Source: Gemmatimonadota bacterium (GTDB taxonomy: Bacteria; Gemmatimonadota; Gemmatimonadetes; Gemmatimonadales; Gemmatimonadaceae). From it: a stretch of 11,519 nucleotides of DNA. Of the stretch, positions 1-6,810 are shown one piece after another. The notes below the pieces were generated by a model that was not told the origin of the DNA, ran no database searches, and was given only the letters and a program-made list of their open reading frames with translations. Position 1 is the stretch's first letter. Each line of letters opens with the position of its first letter. A program made the position numbers and the translations under genes. Location of the stretch: contig CANJOX010000065.1 of assembly GCA_947475795.1 (NCBI GenBank), forward strand, positions 1 through 11,519. The letters are read 5' to 3'.

Positions 1-267
1 GGTCTCCTCGGTCATGATCACGCGGAGCCCGCGGTTGGCGGCCGCGAGGGCGGCGGCGCAGCCACCGAGCCCGCCGCCGATGATCACGAGGTCGGCGCGC
101 ACTTCGGCCGCGGGGCTACGCCCACGGCGGGGGACGACAGCACACGCCGATACGGCCAGCGCGAGCGGTACCGCGACCAACGGCGCCGCGACCAACGGTG
201 CCCCGAGGGTGCGCGCCAGAAACTCGCGTCGGCCGATGCCGGCAGTACGTTCCGGTGGTACCGTCAT
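1..267 (-). CDS. FAD-dependent oxidoreductase, Tat-exported putative lipoprotein (N-terminal part only)
   Basis: Reading the minus strand from ATG at 267 gives 89 open codons that run off the window edge, so only the N-terminus is seen. Residues 12-19 hold a twin-arginine motif (GRREFLAR), followed by a hydrophobic Ala/Leu/Val stretch to about residue 41. VSAC at 39-42 fits a lipobox with Cys42 as lipidation site. After a short linker comes an ADP-binding beta-alpha-beta fold: ADLVIIGGGLGG at 58-69, then an Ala-rich helix and a second strand ending in VIMTEET at 83-89. The GGGLGG plus TEET pattern is familiar from flavoproteins of the FAD_oxidored type (PF12831). The expected role is a periplasmic FAD enzyme folded before Tat export; its substrate cannot be told. 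AAGGCGG lies a few bases upstream of the ATG on this strand and could serve as ribosome-binding site. It is divergent from the hydrolase gene that starts at 299. Confidence 0.8.
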   Translation of the reverse strand, partial: MTVPPERTAGIGRREFLARTLGAPLVAAPLVAVPLALAVSACAVVPRRGRSPAAEVRADLVIIGGGLGGCAAALAAANRGLRVIMTEET

Positions 268-287
268 GTGCGCCGCCTTTTTTGCAC

Positions 288-291
288 GGAG
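288..291 (+). promoter_or_regulatory. Ribosome-binding site (GGAG) favouring the GTG start at 299
   Basis: GGAG ends 7 nt before GTG at 299. The in-frame alternatives, ATG at 266 and GTG at 335, have no comparable purine motif at a suitable distance. The ATG at 266 would also overlap the start codon of the divergent flavoprotein gene. Confidence 0.5.
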
Positions 292-298
292 ACCTCGG

Positions 299-1318
299 GT
301 GTCGGATCAGGAAACCAGCCGGTCGCGCGGCGCCGTGATCGGCACCGCGCGGGGGCATCATGGCGCGCCGCGTGGCCGGCCGCCAGTTCGCGCCGCGTGG
401 TGGGCGTGCGCGCTGGCGATGCTGGCCTTCTCGCCGGCGGCGCCGCTGCGTGCGCAGGCTGCCCCGCCGATCGCGGCCCCGCCGCCCACCCCGCAGCATC
501 CGTCACCGATGACGGAGAGCACGCGACGGCACGAGCGCCTCACGGAGCGGGCGTTGCCCGGCACCATGCGCCGGCTGGTGGGGCCGGCCGGTGCCCCGGT
601 GGAGCTGTGGATCCCCGCGCGTCCCCGCGCCACGATGGATCTGGTGGTGCACTTTCACGGGGCGGCGTGGCTGGCGCAGCAGGCCGTCGCGGCCCACGGC
701 ACGCGGGCCGTGGTGGCGGTGCTCAACCTTGGCTCGGGCTCGGGGGTGTACGATCGCCGGTTCAGCGATCCCGCGGCCTTTGACTCGTTGCTGGTGCTGA
801 TTGCGCGCGACCTCGCCGAGGCCACCGGACGCCCCACCACGATTGGACGCGTGACGCTGTCCGGCTTTTCGGCCGGCCACGGCGCGGTGCGCGCCATTTT
901 GCGCGAAGCGCGTCACGTGGCGCGGGTGGATGCCGTGCTGCTGCTGGACGGCCTGCATACGTCGTACCGCCCCGAGGGCACGGTGCTGGCGGCCGGTGGT
1001 GTGCTCGATACCACCAACCTCGTGGCGCTCACCGCGTTTGCGCGCGCCGCCATGCGCGGCGACAAGCGCCTGTTGATCACGCACTCCGAGATATTTCCCG
1101 GCACGTTCGCGAGCACCACGGAAACCGCCGACTGGATGTTGGCGGCGCTGGGGCTCCACCGGACACCGGTGGCGCGCTTCGATGTGCGCGGCATGCAACA
1201 GCTCAGTGCGGTGCGCGCCGGCGGCTTCACGCTGCTGGGCTATGCCGGTAACAGCGCGCCCGACCACATCGACCAGTATCATGCGATGCCCGAGCAGTTG
1301 GCGCGCCTGCTCAAGTAA
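299..1318 (+). CDS. Secreted alpha/beta-hydrolase-like protein (putative esterase)
   Basis: The chosen GTG start gives 339 aa. An N-terminal basic stretch is followed by a hydrophobic core (about residues 33-49) ending in a plausible signal peptidase site, RAQA (about 51-54), so the product is probably exported. The mature part has alpha/beta-hydrolase hallmarks: a VVHFHG strand-loop at about 116-121 (oxyanion-hole type HG), a nucleophile elbow GFSAGHG at about 189-195 with Ser191 as candidate nucleophile, an Asp in LLLDGLH at about 217, and a late His in PDHID at about 323. These could form the Ser-Asp-His triad, though which Asp serves is uncertain. Substrate is unknown; esterase or peptidase-like acyl hydrolase is most likely. 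The next gene begins 32 nt downstream on the same strand, so the two are probably co-transcribed. The start is the weakest point: GTG at 335 and ATG at 509 remain possible. Confidence 0.7.
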   Translation: MSDQETSRSRGAVIGTARGHHGAPRGRPPVRAAWWACALAMLAFSPAAPLRAQAAPPIAAPPPTPQHPSPMTESTRRHERLTERALPGTMRRLVGPAGAPVELWIPARPRATMDLVVHFHGAAWLAQQAVAAHGTRAVVAVLNLGSGSGVYDRRFSDPAAFDSLLVLIARDLAEATGRPTTIGRVTLSGFSAGHGAVRAILREARHVARVDAVLLLDGLHTSYRPEGTVLAAGGVLDTTNLVALTAFARAAMRGDKRLLITHSEIFPGTFASTTETADWMLAALGLHRTPVARFDVRGMQQLSAVRAGGFTLLGYAGNSAPDHIDQYHAMPEQLARLLK

Positions 1319-1350
1319 CCCGCGCGGCTCACCTTTTTCCCCCACACGTC

Positions 1351-2934
1351 ATGCTCCGAGCGCTCCGCCCCCTGCTTCTCGCGACGGCCCTGTGGGGCGC
1401 GCCGCAATCACTGACGGCGCAACAGCCTGCCGAGGCGTGGTGGCGACACGTGCAGGTTCTGGCGCACGACTCGCTGCGCGGCCGTGATACCGGGAGCCCG
1501 GGACACGAAACGGCGGCGCGATACGTGGCCGATCAGTTCCGTCTGGCGGGGCTCACGCCGGCGGGGACGGACGGATGGATGCAGCCGGTGCGCTTTGTCG
1601 AGGTCGGGATGGCGCGCGCAGGGGTGGCGGTGTCGCTGCGTGAGGGCGGCACCTGGACCCCGCTGGCGCTCGGGCGCGATGTACGCCTCACGGCGCGGCT
1701 GAGCACGGCCGATGTGGAGGCGCCGCTGGTCTTCGCCGGCTACGGCGTGTCGTTGCCCCAGGCCGGCATGGACGACCTCGCCGGCCTCGATCTGCGCGGC
1801 AAGATCGTGGTGTACGTGAACGCCAATCCCGCGGGACTCTCGGCGCCGCTGCTCGCGCACGGAACCCGCACGCGATGGGCCGCCATGCGGCAGGCCGGTG
1901 CGGTGGGTGTGATGGCGGTGGGTGCGGCCGCGTCGTGGGGCAGTGCGGAAACGGCCACCGCGCGCGGCGCCGCGACGGTGTCGCTTGCCGACACCTCACT
2001 CGACGATGCCGGTGGGCAGCGCCTCAGCAGTGCGCTCAACCCCGCACTGATGCCGCGCCTGCTGGCCGGCACGGGCCTCGTGTGGGACAGCGTGGCTGCA
2101 CTGGCCGCACGCGGCGCGCCGCTGCCACGCGCGCCACTGGCGGTGTCGGTGCGTGCCACCGTACCCACGGTGCGCCGCGATCTCGTGTCGCCGAATGTGG
2201 TCGGGATGCTGCCCGGCACCGACCCGACACTGCGCGACGAAATCGTGGTGCTGAGTGCGCACCTCGACCACGTGGGCACGTTCGCGGGGCCGGTGCTGAC
2301 GGGTGACAGCATCTTCAATGGCGCGATGGACAACGCCTCCGGGGCCGCCACCCTCATCGAAACGGCCCGCGCGGTCGCCGCGCGCGGCGGCAACCGGCGC
2401 ACGCTGCTGTTCGTGGCGGTCACGGCCGAGGAAAAGGGTCTGCTCGGGTCGCGGTATTTCGCGGCCCGCCCGTCGGTCACGCGTGGGGCGATCGTGGCCA
2501 ACCTGAACACCGACATGTTCCTGCCACTCTTCCCGCTCCGCGGCGTGTTCGCGTACGGCTTCGAGGAGTCGGATCTGGCCGACGACGTGCAGCGCACGCT
2601 GCAGACGCGTGGGCTGACCGTGCTCCCCGACCCGGAGCCGCAGGAAATGCGCTTCGTGCGCAGCGACCAGTACAGTTTCATCCGCCGTGGTGTGCCGTCG
2701 CTGGCGTTCAAGCTCGGCTACACGCCCGGCACCGCCGACGAGCGGACGTTCACCGGTTGGGTGCGCGAGCGGTATCACAAGATGTCCGACGACCTGACGC
2801 AACCCATCGACTTCAGCGCCGCGGCCGGCTTCAACGCGATGTACGCCGATCTCGCGCTGGGCGTCGCCAACCGCGCCACCCGTCCCGCCTGGCGCGCGAA
2901 CAGCTTCTTCGCCACACCGGTGATCGTGCCCTAG
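1351..2934 (+). CDS. Secreted M28-family zinc aminopeptidase with PA-like insert
   Basis: The product has 527 aa. Residues 1-23 form a signal peptide (MLRALRPLLL start, cleavage near LTA|QQ). Residues about 125-215 look like a protease-associated (PA) insert, with DLRGKIVVYVN and an AGAVGVMAVG stretch. The catalytic domain carries the full M28 co-catalytic zinc set: H304 in SAHLDH, D327 in GAMDNASG (bridging), E360-E361 in VTAEEKG (general base plus ligand), D388 in NLNTDM, and H476 in YHKMSDD. Members of this family release N-terminal amino acids from peptides outside the cytoplasm. With its length, the PA insert and all ligands present, it should be active. No clear Shine-Dalgarno sequence precedes the ATG. 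It lies 32 nt after the hydrolase gene, consistent with a two-gene peptide/ester scavenging unit. The exact substrate cannot be told from sequence. Confidence 0.93.
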   Translation: MLRALRPLLLATALWGAPQSLTAQQPAEAWWRHVQVLAHDSLRGRDTGSPGHETAARYVADQFRLAGLTPAGTDGWMQPVRFVEVGMARAGVAVSLREGGTWTPLALGRDVRLTARLSTADVEAPLVFAGYGVSLPQAGMDDLAGLDLRGKIVVYVNANPAGLSAPLLAHGTRTRWAAMRQAGAVGVMAVGAAASWGSAETATARGAATVSLADTSLDDAGGQRLSSALNPALMPRLLAGTGLVWDSVAALAARGAPLPRAPLAVSVRATVPTVRRDLVSPNVVGMLPGTDPTLRDEIVVLSAHLDHVGTFAGPVLTGDSIFNGAMDNASGAATLIETARAVAARGGNRRTLLFVAVTAEEKGLLGSRYFAARPSVTRGAIVANLNTDMFLPLFPLRGVFAYGFEESDLADDVQRTLQTRGLTVLPDPEPQEMRFVRSDQYSFIRRGVPSLAFKLGYTPGTADERTFTGWVRERYHKMSDDLTQPIDFSAAAGFNAMYADLALGVANRATRPAWRANSFFATPVIVP

Positions 2935-2951
2935 CGTCGCGACGCCCGCAA

Positions 2952-3007
2952 TGTCGGGGGAAAGTCTGACGGGACGCCCCCGTCGGTGGCCGAGGACTCT
3001 CCCGACA
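2952..3007 (+). other. Nested hairpin downstream of the M28 gene
   Basis: Outer arms at 2952-2960 (TGTCGGGGG) and 2999-3007 (CTCCCGACA) pair over 9 positions with one G-T wobble. A two-base AA bulge follows, then a 4-bp stem (2963-2966 with 2995-2998). Inside lies a separate perfect 6-bp hairpin (2968-2973 with 2979-2984, 5-nt loop). It begins 17 nt after the M28 stop codon and ends 91 nt before the BON gene. No T-run follows, so it is not a textbook intrinsic terminator. It may end the upstream transcript, protect an RNA 3' end, or lie in the leader of the next operon. Confidence 0.5.
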
Positions 3008-3039
3008 GATGGCCGTAGAACGTGGTGGTAGGGTTTGGG

Positions 3040-3058
3040 GCGCCGTGATGAACGGCGC
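3040..3058 (+). other. Small perfect hairpin in the leader of the BON gene
   Basis: GCGCCGT (3040-3046) and ACGGCGC (3052-3058) are a perfect 7-bp inverted repeat around the loop GATGA. It lies 25 nt upstream of the ribosome-binding site of the triple-BON gene. It could be a 5'-UTR stem-loop or a small dimeric operator; the sequence does not decide between them. The rest of 2935-3097 shows no convincing promoter. Confidence 0.45.
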
Positions 3059-3083
3059 GACCGATCCTTCCTTCACCGTGTGC

Positions 3084-3089
3084 GAGGGG
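3084..3089 (+). promoter_or_regulatory. Ribosome-binding site (GAGGGG) of the triple-BON gene
   Basis: GAGGGG ends 8 nt before ATG at 3098. This fixes the start there rather than at the upstream in-frame ATG at 3035, whose extension is Arg-rich, unlike a BON N-terminus, and overlaps the hairpin at 3040-3058. Confidence 0.7.
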
Positions 3090-3097
3090 CTGTCCTC

Positions 3098-3754
3098 ATG
3101 AAGAGCAATGCAGAGCTGCAGCAGGACGTCATGGACGAACTGCGCTGGGATTCCGCGACCCGCGATCTGGAGATCGGCGTGGCCGCCAAGGACGGCGTCG
3201 TGACGCTGGCGGGCACCGTGCCGACCTATTCGGCGAAGCTGGCGGTGCAGCAGGCGGCTGAACGCGTGGCCGGTGTGCGCGCCATGGCCGACGACGTGGC
3301 GGTGCGGCTCGCAAGCTCCGACGAGCGCAGCGACACCGAACTGGCGCACGCCGTGCTGAACGCGCTCAAGTGGGACGTTGATGTGCGCGAAGAGATGATC
3401 AGCGTGAAGGTCGGCAACGGCCTGGTGTCGCTGGAGGGTGCACTCGAGACGAACTTTCAGCGGCGCTCCGTGGAGCGCGCGGTGCGCTATCTCAAGGGCG
3501 TGAAGGGCGTGCTCAATCACATCACGATCGAGCCCAAGCCGGCCTCGCCGGTCGAAGTGACGCGCAAGATCAAGGCGGCGCTGCACCGCAGCGCGGAACT
3601 CGACGCCGGTCGCGTCCACATCGAAACACACGACGGGACGGTGACGCTGAAGGGGACCGTGCGCTCGTGGTCGGAGCGGACGGACGTGGAGCGCGCCGCG
3701 TGGTCGGCACCCGGTGTGCGGCAGGTGAACGATCAGCTCGTCGTGGGCGTGTAA
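3098..3754 (+). CDS. Triple-BON-domain protein, cytoplasmic
   Basis: The product has 218 aa and consists almost entirely of three BON domains at about 7-71, 80-146 and 152-218. Each shows the family pattern: an amphipathic helix (such as VMDELRWD or VLNALKWD), a strand pair with the conserved Gly (GVVTLAGTV, GLVSLEGAL, GTVTLKGTV), a second helix with a V/A-E-R-A core, and a closing GV-x-x-V-x-(N/D) strand. BON domains bind membranes or small ligands. Many BON proteins are periplasmic (OsmY), but this one has a hydrophilic N-terminus and no signal peptide or lipobox, so it should stay in the cytoplasm, as the potassium-binding BON/LysM protein Kbp does. It is the first gene of a tight cluster; its TAA is followed after only 2 nt by the GTG of the release-factor-like gene. 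Its ligand is unknown. Confidence 0.9.
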   Translation: MKSNAELQQDVMDELRWDSATRDLEIGVAAKDGVVTLAGTVPTYSAKLAVQQAAERVAGVRAMADDVAVRLASSDERSDTELAHAVLNALKWDVDVREEMISVKVGNGLVSLEGALETNFQRRSVERAVRYLKGVKGVLNHITIEPKPASPVEVTRKIKAALHRSAELDAGRVHIETHDGTVTLKGTVRSWSERTDVERAAWSAPGVRQVNDQLVVGV

Positions 3755-3756
3755 CC

Positions 3757-4911
3757 GTGCCACTCTCCGACGATCTCGTCCGCTTCGTCCGCCGCTCCGG
3801 CGACACGCCGGTGCTGAGTGCCTACGTGCACTCGGCCTTCCATGATCCGGCGGCGAAGCATGCGTGGCGGACCGAGCTGCGCCGCGTGTTGCGGGTGGCC
3901 CGCACGCGCTGTGCCGATGATGAGGAGCGCGAGGAGTACGATGCCTGTGCGGCGCGCCTGATGACGGCCCTGCCGTCGGAGTCGGTGTTGCACCGGCTCC
4001 CCGGCTGGTTCGGTGCCGTGGGATGCGACGGCGAGATCGTCGCCACCGGTCTACTGCGTCCCGTGCAGACGGCGGTGTACTGGCAGCATGGACCGTTCCT
4101 GCCGCCGCTGCTTACGGCGGATGTGCCGGCCCCGGTGTGGATGCTGCTGGTGGATAGCGCCACGGCGCAGCTGCGGCGGCTGGATCATGATGGCTGGGAG
4201 GACATCGCCCACACCGACCACGGGCTGCCGCAGGTCGAGGCGGGGCACATGGGGAGCCCGAGCGCGGTGGGTTTTCACGGCGGCACGCGCGGTGAAACCG
4301 CGACGGAACACCGCCAGCGGCGCGAGCGCGAGGTCTGGGATACTCTGCGCACCGAGATCGTCAGATGGCTGAGTGATCGCGTGGATGCCGACGGTCTGGT
4401 GCTCATCGGCGGGATCGAGTCGCTGGCGCATCAGATCATCGAGCAGCTGCCGCCGGCGGTGGCCGTGCGGACGCACGCGGCGCCGGCCCTGCGTCGCGGC
4501 ATCCCCGACACCGACCTCCGCAGCAAGGCGCTGGAGCTGGTGCCGGTGCTGCAGGCCGCGCGGCAGGAACGGTGGCTGCACGATCTGCTCGAGCGCGCTT
4601 ACGCCGACCGGCATGCGGCGCTCGGCCTCGACGCCGTCCGGCGGGCGGTGGTCGCGGGCGCGGTGGAGCGGGTGGTGCTCTCCGATCACTTCCTGCATGC
4701 GCATCCGGAGGATGCCGATCGCATCACCGCCGATGCGATCCGGCAGGGGGCGGTGGCCGAGTCGCTGGAGCGGGCGGCCTCACCGCTCGTGGATCAGCGG
4801 GCCGGTGGGATCGCGGCGCGTCTGCGCTTCGCCGTGCCGTTCGCGGCCGACGGTGTCGCCGAGCATTTCGGAGACTCCGCCGTGGTGCCTTCATCTCCAG
4901 CGATCGTGTGA
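3757..4911 (+). CDS. Bacterial eRF1/aRF1-like protein (baeRF type), GGQ loop altered
   Basis: The product has 384 aa, close to archaeal aRF1 in size. The middle domain has a loop GFHGGTRGETATEHRQRRERE at about 172-192. It matches the layout of the eRF1 GGQ loop followed by an Arg-rich helix, but the Gln is Thr177. A strand DGLVLIGG (212-219) follows. The C-terminal domain resembles the third aRF1 domain: LDAVRRAVVAGAVERVVLSD at 291-310 parallels the archaeal 'GAVETLLISD' region, and AGGIAARLRF at 349-358 parallels its terminal 'GGIAALLRY'. The family is known as bacterial archaeo-eukaryotic release-factor-like proteins (baeRF), related to Vms1/ANKZF1. A role in ribosome rescue or nascent-chain release under stress is inferred. 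The start is GTG, 2 nt after the BON stop and without a clear ribosome-binding site, suggesting translational coupling. Which baeRF subfamily it belongs to is uncertain. Confidence 0.72.
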   Translation: MPLSDDLVRFVRRSGDTPVLSAYVHSAFHDPAAKHAWRTELRRVLRVARTRCADDEEREEYDACAARLMTALPSESVLHRLPGWFGAVGCDGEIVATGLLRPVQTAVYWQHGPFLPPLLTADVPAPVWMLLVDSATAQLRRLDHDGWEDIAHTDHGLPQVEAGHMGSPSAVGFHGGTRGETATEHRQRREREVWDTLRTEIVRWLSDRVDADGLVLIGGIESLAHQIIEQLPPAVAVRTHAAPALRRGIPDTDLRSKALELVPVLQAARQERWLHDLLERAYADRHAALGLDAVRRAVVAGAVERVVLSDHFLHAHPEDADRITADAIRQGAVAESLERAASPLVDQRAGGIAARLRFAVPFAADGVAEHFGDSAVVPSSPAIV

Positions 4912-4921
4912 GCCGGTGCCG

Positions 4922-6214
4922 ATGACGACCAAGACGGCCACCCTGACGCGACCCTTTCCCGCCTACACCGGTGCGGTGCTGCCGTCAGGGCCGCTGCTGG
5001 TCGCCTCGGACCTCTCCGGTGAATCAGATGCGGCCTATCCGATCGCCGCGCGGCTGGCGCTGCAGAGTGGCGCCGACGTGGAGATCGTGAGCGTGCTCCC
5101 GCCGTACGTGATGCCGATGTACGGCTTTGACGCGGTGCCGATCCCGGTGGAAGTCGACGCCGGGTACCGCACCACCCGGGCGGCGGCGCTGCTGGCGCAG
5201 CAGCGTCGCCTGGTGAAGGAACCCAGAGTCTGGTCCACCGCGATCATCAGCGGTGAACCCGGACGCGAAACCACCGAGCGGGCACGCCTGCTGAACGCAC
5301 GGCTGATCATCGCCGGTCGAGGGCGGCATGCCATCGGGCAGCGACTGCTCGGCGGTGAGACCGTGCTGCGGATGCTGCAGCTGGGCGACACGCCCGTGTT
5401 GGCCGTGGCACCGTCGCTCACGGAGCTCCCGCATCGCGTGGTCATCGCCACCGACTTCAGCGACTTCAGCGAATACGCCGCGCGCGTGGCGCTGCCGCTG
5501 ATGGCGCCCGATGCGCACGTCACACTGATGCACGTGGCACCGGTGCACGAGCGTGGCGACAGCCGTCTCGACGCGCGGGCTTTGGCGTACCGCGAAGAGT
5601 CCAAAAGCGCGCTCGCCCGCCTGCGGGCACGCCTCGGCGACATCACACAGACCGTCGACGATGTGGTGGTGGAAGGCTCGCCCACGGAGGTCCTGGTGGA
5701 ATACGTCGTGGCCTGTGGCGCAGATCTGGTGGTGTCCGCCACCCACGGCTACGGCTTTTTCCGCCGGATGGTGCTGGGCAGCACCGCGGCGGGGCTGCTG
5801 CGTCGCGCGCCGTGCTCCATTCTCGTGGTCCCGGGATCCGCGCAGGTGTTGGCCGCCACGCGGGCGCGGACGGCGAGCAGTGCGTGGACGCGCTCGCTGT
5901 TGCCGCATGCCTTCGATGCCGAGCTGGCAGCGTTCGCGGTGCGCAATGCGGGACGCCGCACCACGGTGGAGATCGTGCAGAACGGCCACGCCACGCGCAC
6001 CATCGGGCAGGCGATGCCGCTGGTGAGCGCGTCGTACGATGCGCACGATCAGGCCATCGCCCTCACGTTCGGCTCGTCCACCTTCGGCGGGGCGCACCTG
6101 ACGCACATCGTGGCGACGCCGGGGTCGATCGATGTGATGGTGGACGACGCCGGCCGCGAACAGGCCATGCGCATCGTGCATCCCGGTGGCTACACGACTC
6201 TCACTCTGGACTGA
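4922..6214 (+). CDS. Tandem universal stress protein with C-terminal DUF5335-like domain
   Basis: The product has 430 aa in three parts. Usp domain 1 spans about 22-165: it opens with PLLVASDLSGESD, and its nucleotide loop is G134, nine residues, G144-G145. Usp domain 2 spans about 170-305: it opens with HRVVIATDFSDFSE, its loop is G276, nine residues, G286-S287-T288, and it closes with CSILVVPG. The G-9X-G(S) spacing is that of ATP-binding Usp proteins, so domain 2 probably binds ATP; domain 1 has Gly in place of Ser. The tail at about 319-430 is not Usp. Its PLVSASYDAHDQAIALTF core and the late DDAGREQAMRIV stretch resemble DUF5335, a small domain of unknown function. No signal peptide is present, so the protein is cytosolic. 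ATG at 4922 lies 10 nt after the preceding stop; GTG at 4916 is an alternative. It probably senses stress or energy state for the cluster. Confidence 0.85.
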   Translation: MTTKTATLTRPFPAYTGAVLPSGPLLVASDLSGESDAAYPIAARLALQSGADVEIVSVLPPYVMPMYGFDAVPIPVEVDAGYRTTRAAALLAQQRRLVKEPRVWSTAIISGEPGRETTERARLLNARLIIAGRGRHAIGQRLLGGETVLRMLQLGDTPVLAVAPSLTELPHRVVIATDFSDFSEYAARVALPLMAPDAHVTLMHVAPVHERGDSRLDARALAYREESKSALARLRARLGDITQTVDDVVVEGSPTEVLVEYVVACGADLVVSATHGYGFFRRMVLGSTAAGLLRRAPCSILVVPGSAQVLAATRARTASSAWTRSLLPHAFDAELAAFAVRNAGRRTTVEIVQNGHATRTIGQAMPLVSASYDAHDQAIALTFGSSTFGGAHLTHIVATPGSIDVMVDDAGREQAMRIVHPGGYTTLTLD

Positions 6215-6224
6215 TCCGCCACGC

Positions 6225-6228
6225 GGAG
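6225..6228 (+). promoter_or_regulatory. Ribosome-binding site (GGAG) of the double-BON gene
   Basis: GGAG ends 6 nt before ATG at 6235. It excludes the longer open frame that continues upstream inside the Usp gene. Confidence 0.7.
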
Positions 6229-6234
6229 CGTACC

Positions 6235-6789
6235 ATGCCCAACGATTCCCCACATGCCAGCGCCCGCCGCTGTTTTCCCCGCTACGCGCAGGACGACATC
6301 GTCTTCGACACGGGCGTCGTGTCGGACGGCACGCCGACGCCGCGGCACAGCGCGCTGGTCCGCAGCGACGGTGACCTCACCCATGCGGTGGTGCGCGCCC
6401 TGCACGAGGAACCCGATCTGCCGGCCGAGGGATTGACGGTCCGAGCCGTGAACGGGCATGTCACGCTCGAGGGGTGTGTGCAGAGTTTCTATCACCGCGA
6501 TTGTGCCGAGCGGGCGACGCGGTTCGTGGATGGTGTCCGCGCACTCGACAACCGCATCGACGTGAAGGCGGTGGTGTCGGCGGCCGACATCAAACGGCAC
6601 GTGGTGGATCAGCTGCAGTACGCCGTTCTGGCCGAAGCGCGGAATCTGCAGGTGCGCGCGGCCGACGGCCGGGTGACGCTGGTGGGCACCGTCTCGTCGG
6701 CGCGGGCGCGTGCCACGGCGGAGGAGGCCGCGCGATCGCTGCGCGGTGTGGTGAGCGTGGACAACCAGCTGCAGGTGGCGAGCGACTGA
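6235..6789 (+). CDS. Double-BON-domain protein, cytoplasmic
   Basis: The product has 184 aa. Residues 1-44 are hydrophilic and likely flexible, with no signal peptide or lipobox. BON domain A covers about 46-111 (THAVVRALHEE helix, GHVTLEGCV strand turn, GVRALDNRIDV end) and BON domain B about 116-182 (IKRHVVDQLQYA helix, GRVTLVGTV, GVVSVDNQLQV end). The two Cys at 81 and 90 flank the second half of domain A. It shares the fold of the triple-BON protein at the head of the cluster but has its own N-terminal extension, so it may be a partner rather than a duplicate. It lies 20 nt after the Usp gene and is the last gene of the run; a long nested hairpin begins 21 nt after its stop. Ligand and partners are unknown. 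Confidence 0.9.
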   Translation: MPNDSPHASARRCFPRYAQDDIVFDTGVVSDGTPTPRHSALVRSDGDLTHAVVRALHEEPDLPAEGLTVRAVNGHVTLEGCVQSFYHRDCAERATRFVDGVRALDNRIDVKAVVSAADIKRHVVDQLQYAVLAEARNLQVRAADGRVTLVGTVSSARARATAEEAARSLRGVVSVDNQLQVASD

Positions 6790-6810
6790 AGGGCAGGGAT
6801 GTGTGAACCT

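Noticed and set aside
14..298. Extension of the hydrolase frame upstream to ATG at 14
   Set aside because: It would overlap the whole visible flavoprotein gene on the other strand, and its translation is Ala/Arg/Pro-rich filler before the signal peptide.
3002..3034. CCGACA and TAGGGT as a promoter for the BON cluster
   Set aside because: The spacing of 21 nt is too long and both boxes are weak; the left box is also part of the nested hairpin arm.
5452..5469. Tandem 9-bp repeat CGACTTCAG in the Usp gene
   Set aside because: It encodes DFSDFS, the normal start of the second Usp domain, so protein conservation explains it.
5024..6253. Open frame of 409 codons on the minus strand opposite the Usp gene
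   Set aside because: It is a GC-rich shadow: His/Arg/Gly-rich, low-complexity product with no domain, while the plus strand encodes clear Usp domains.
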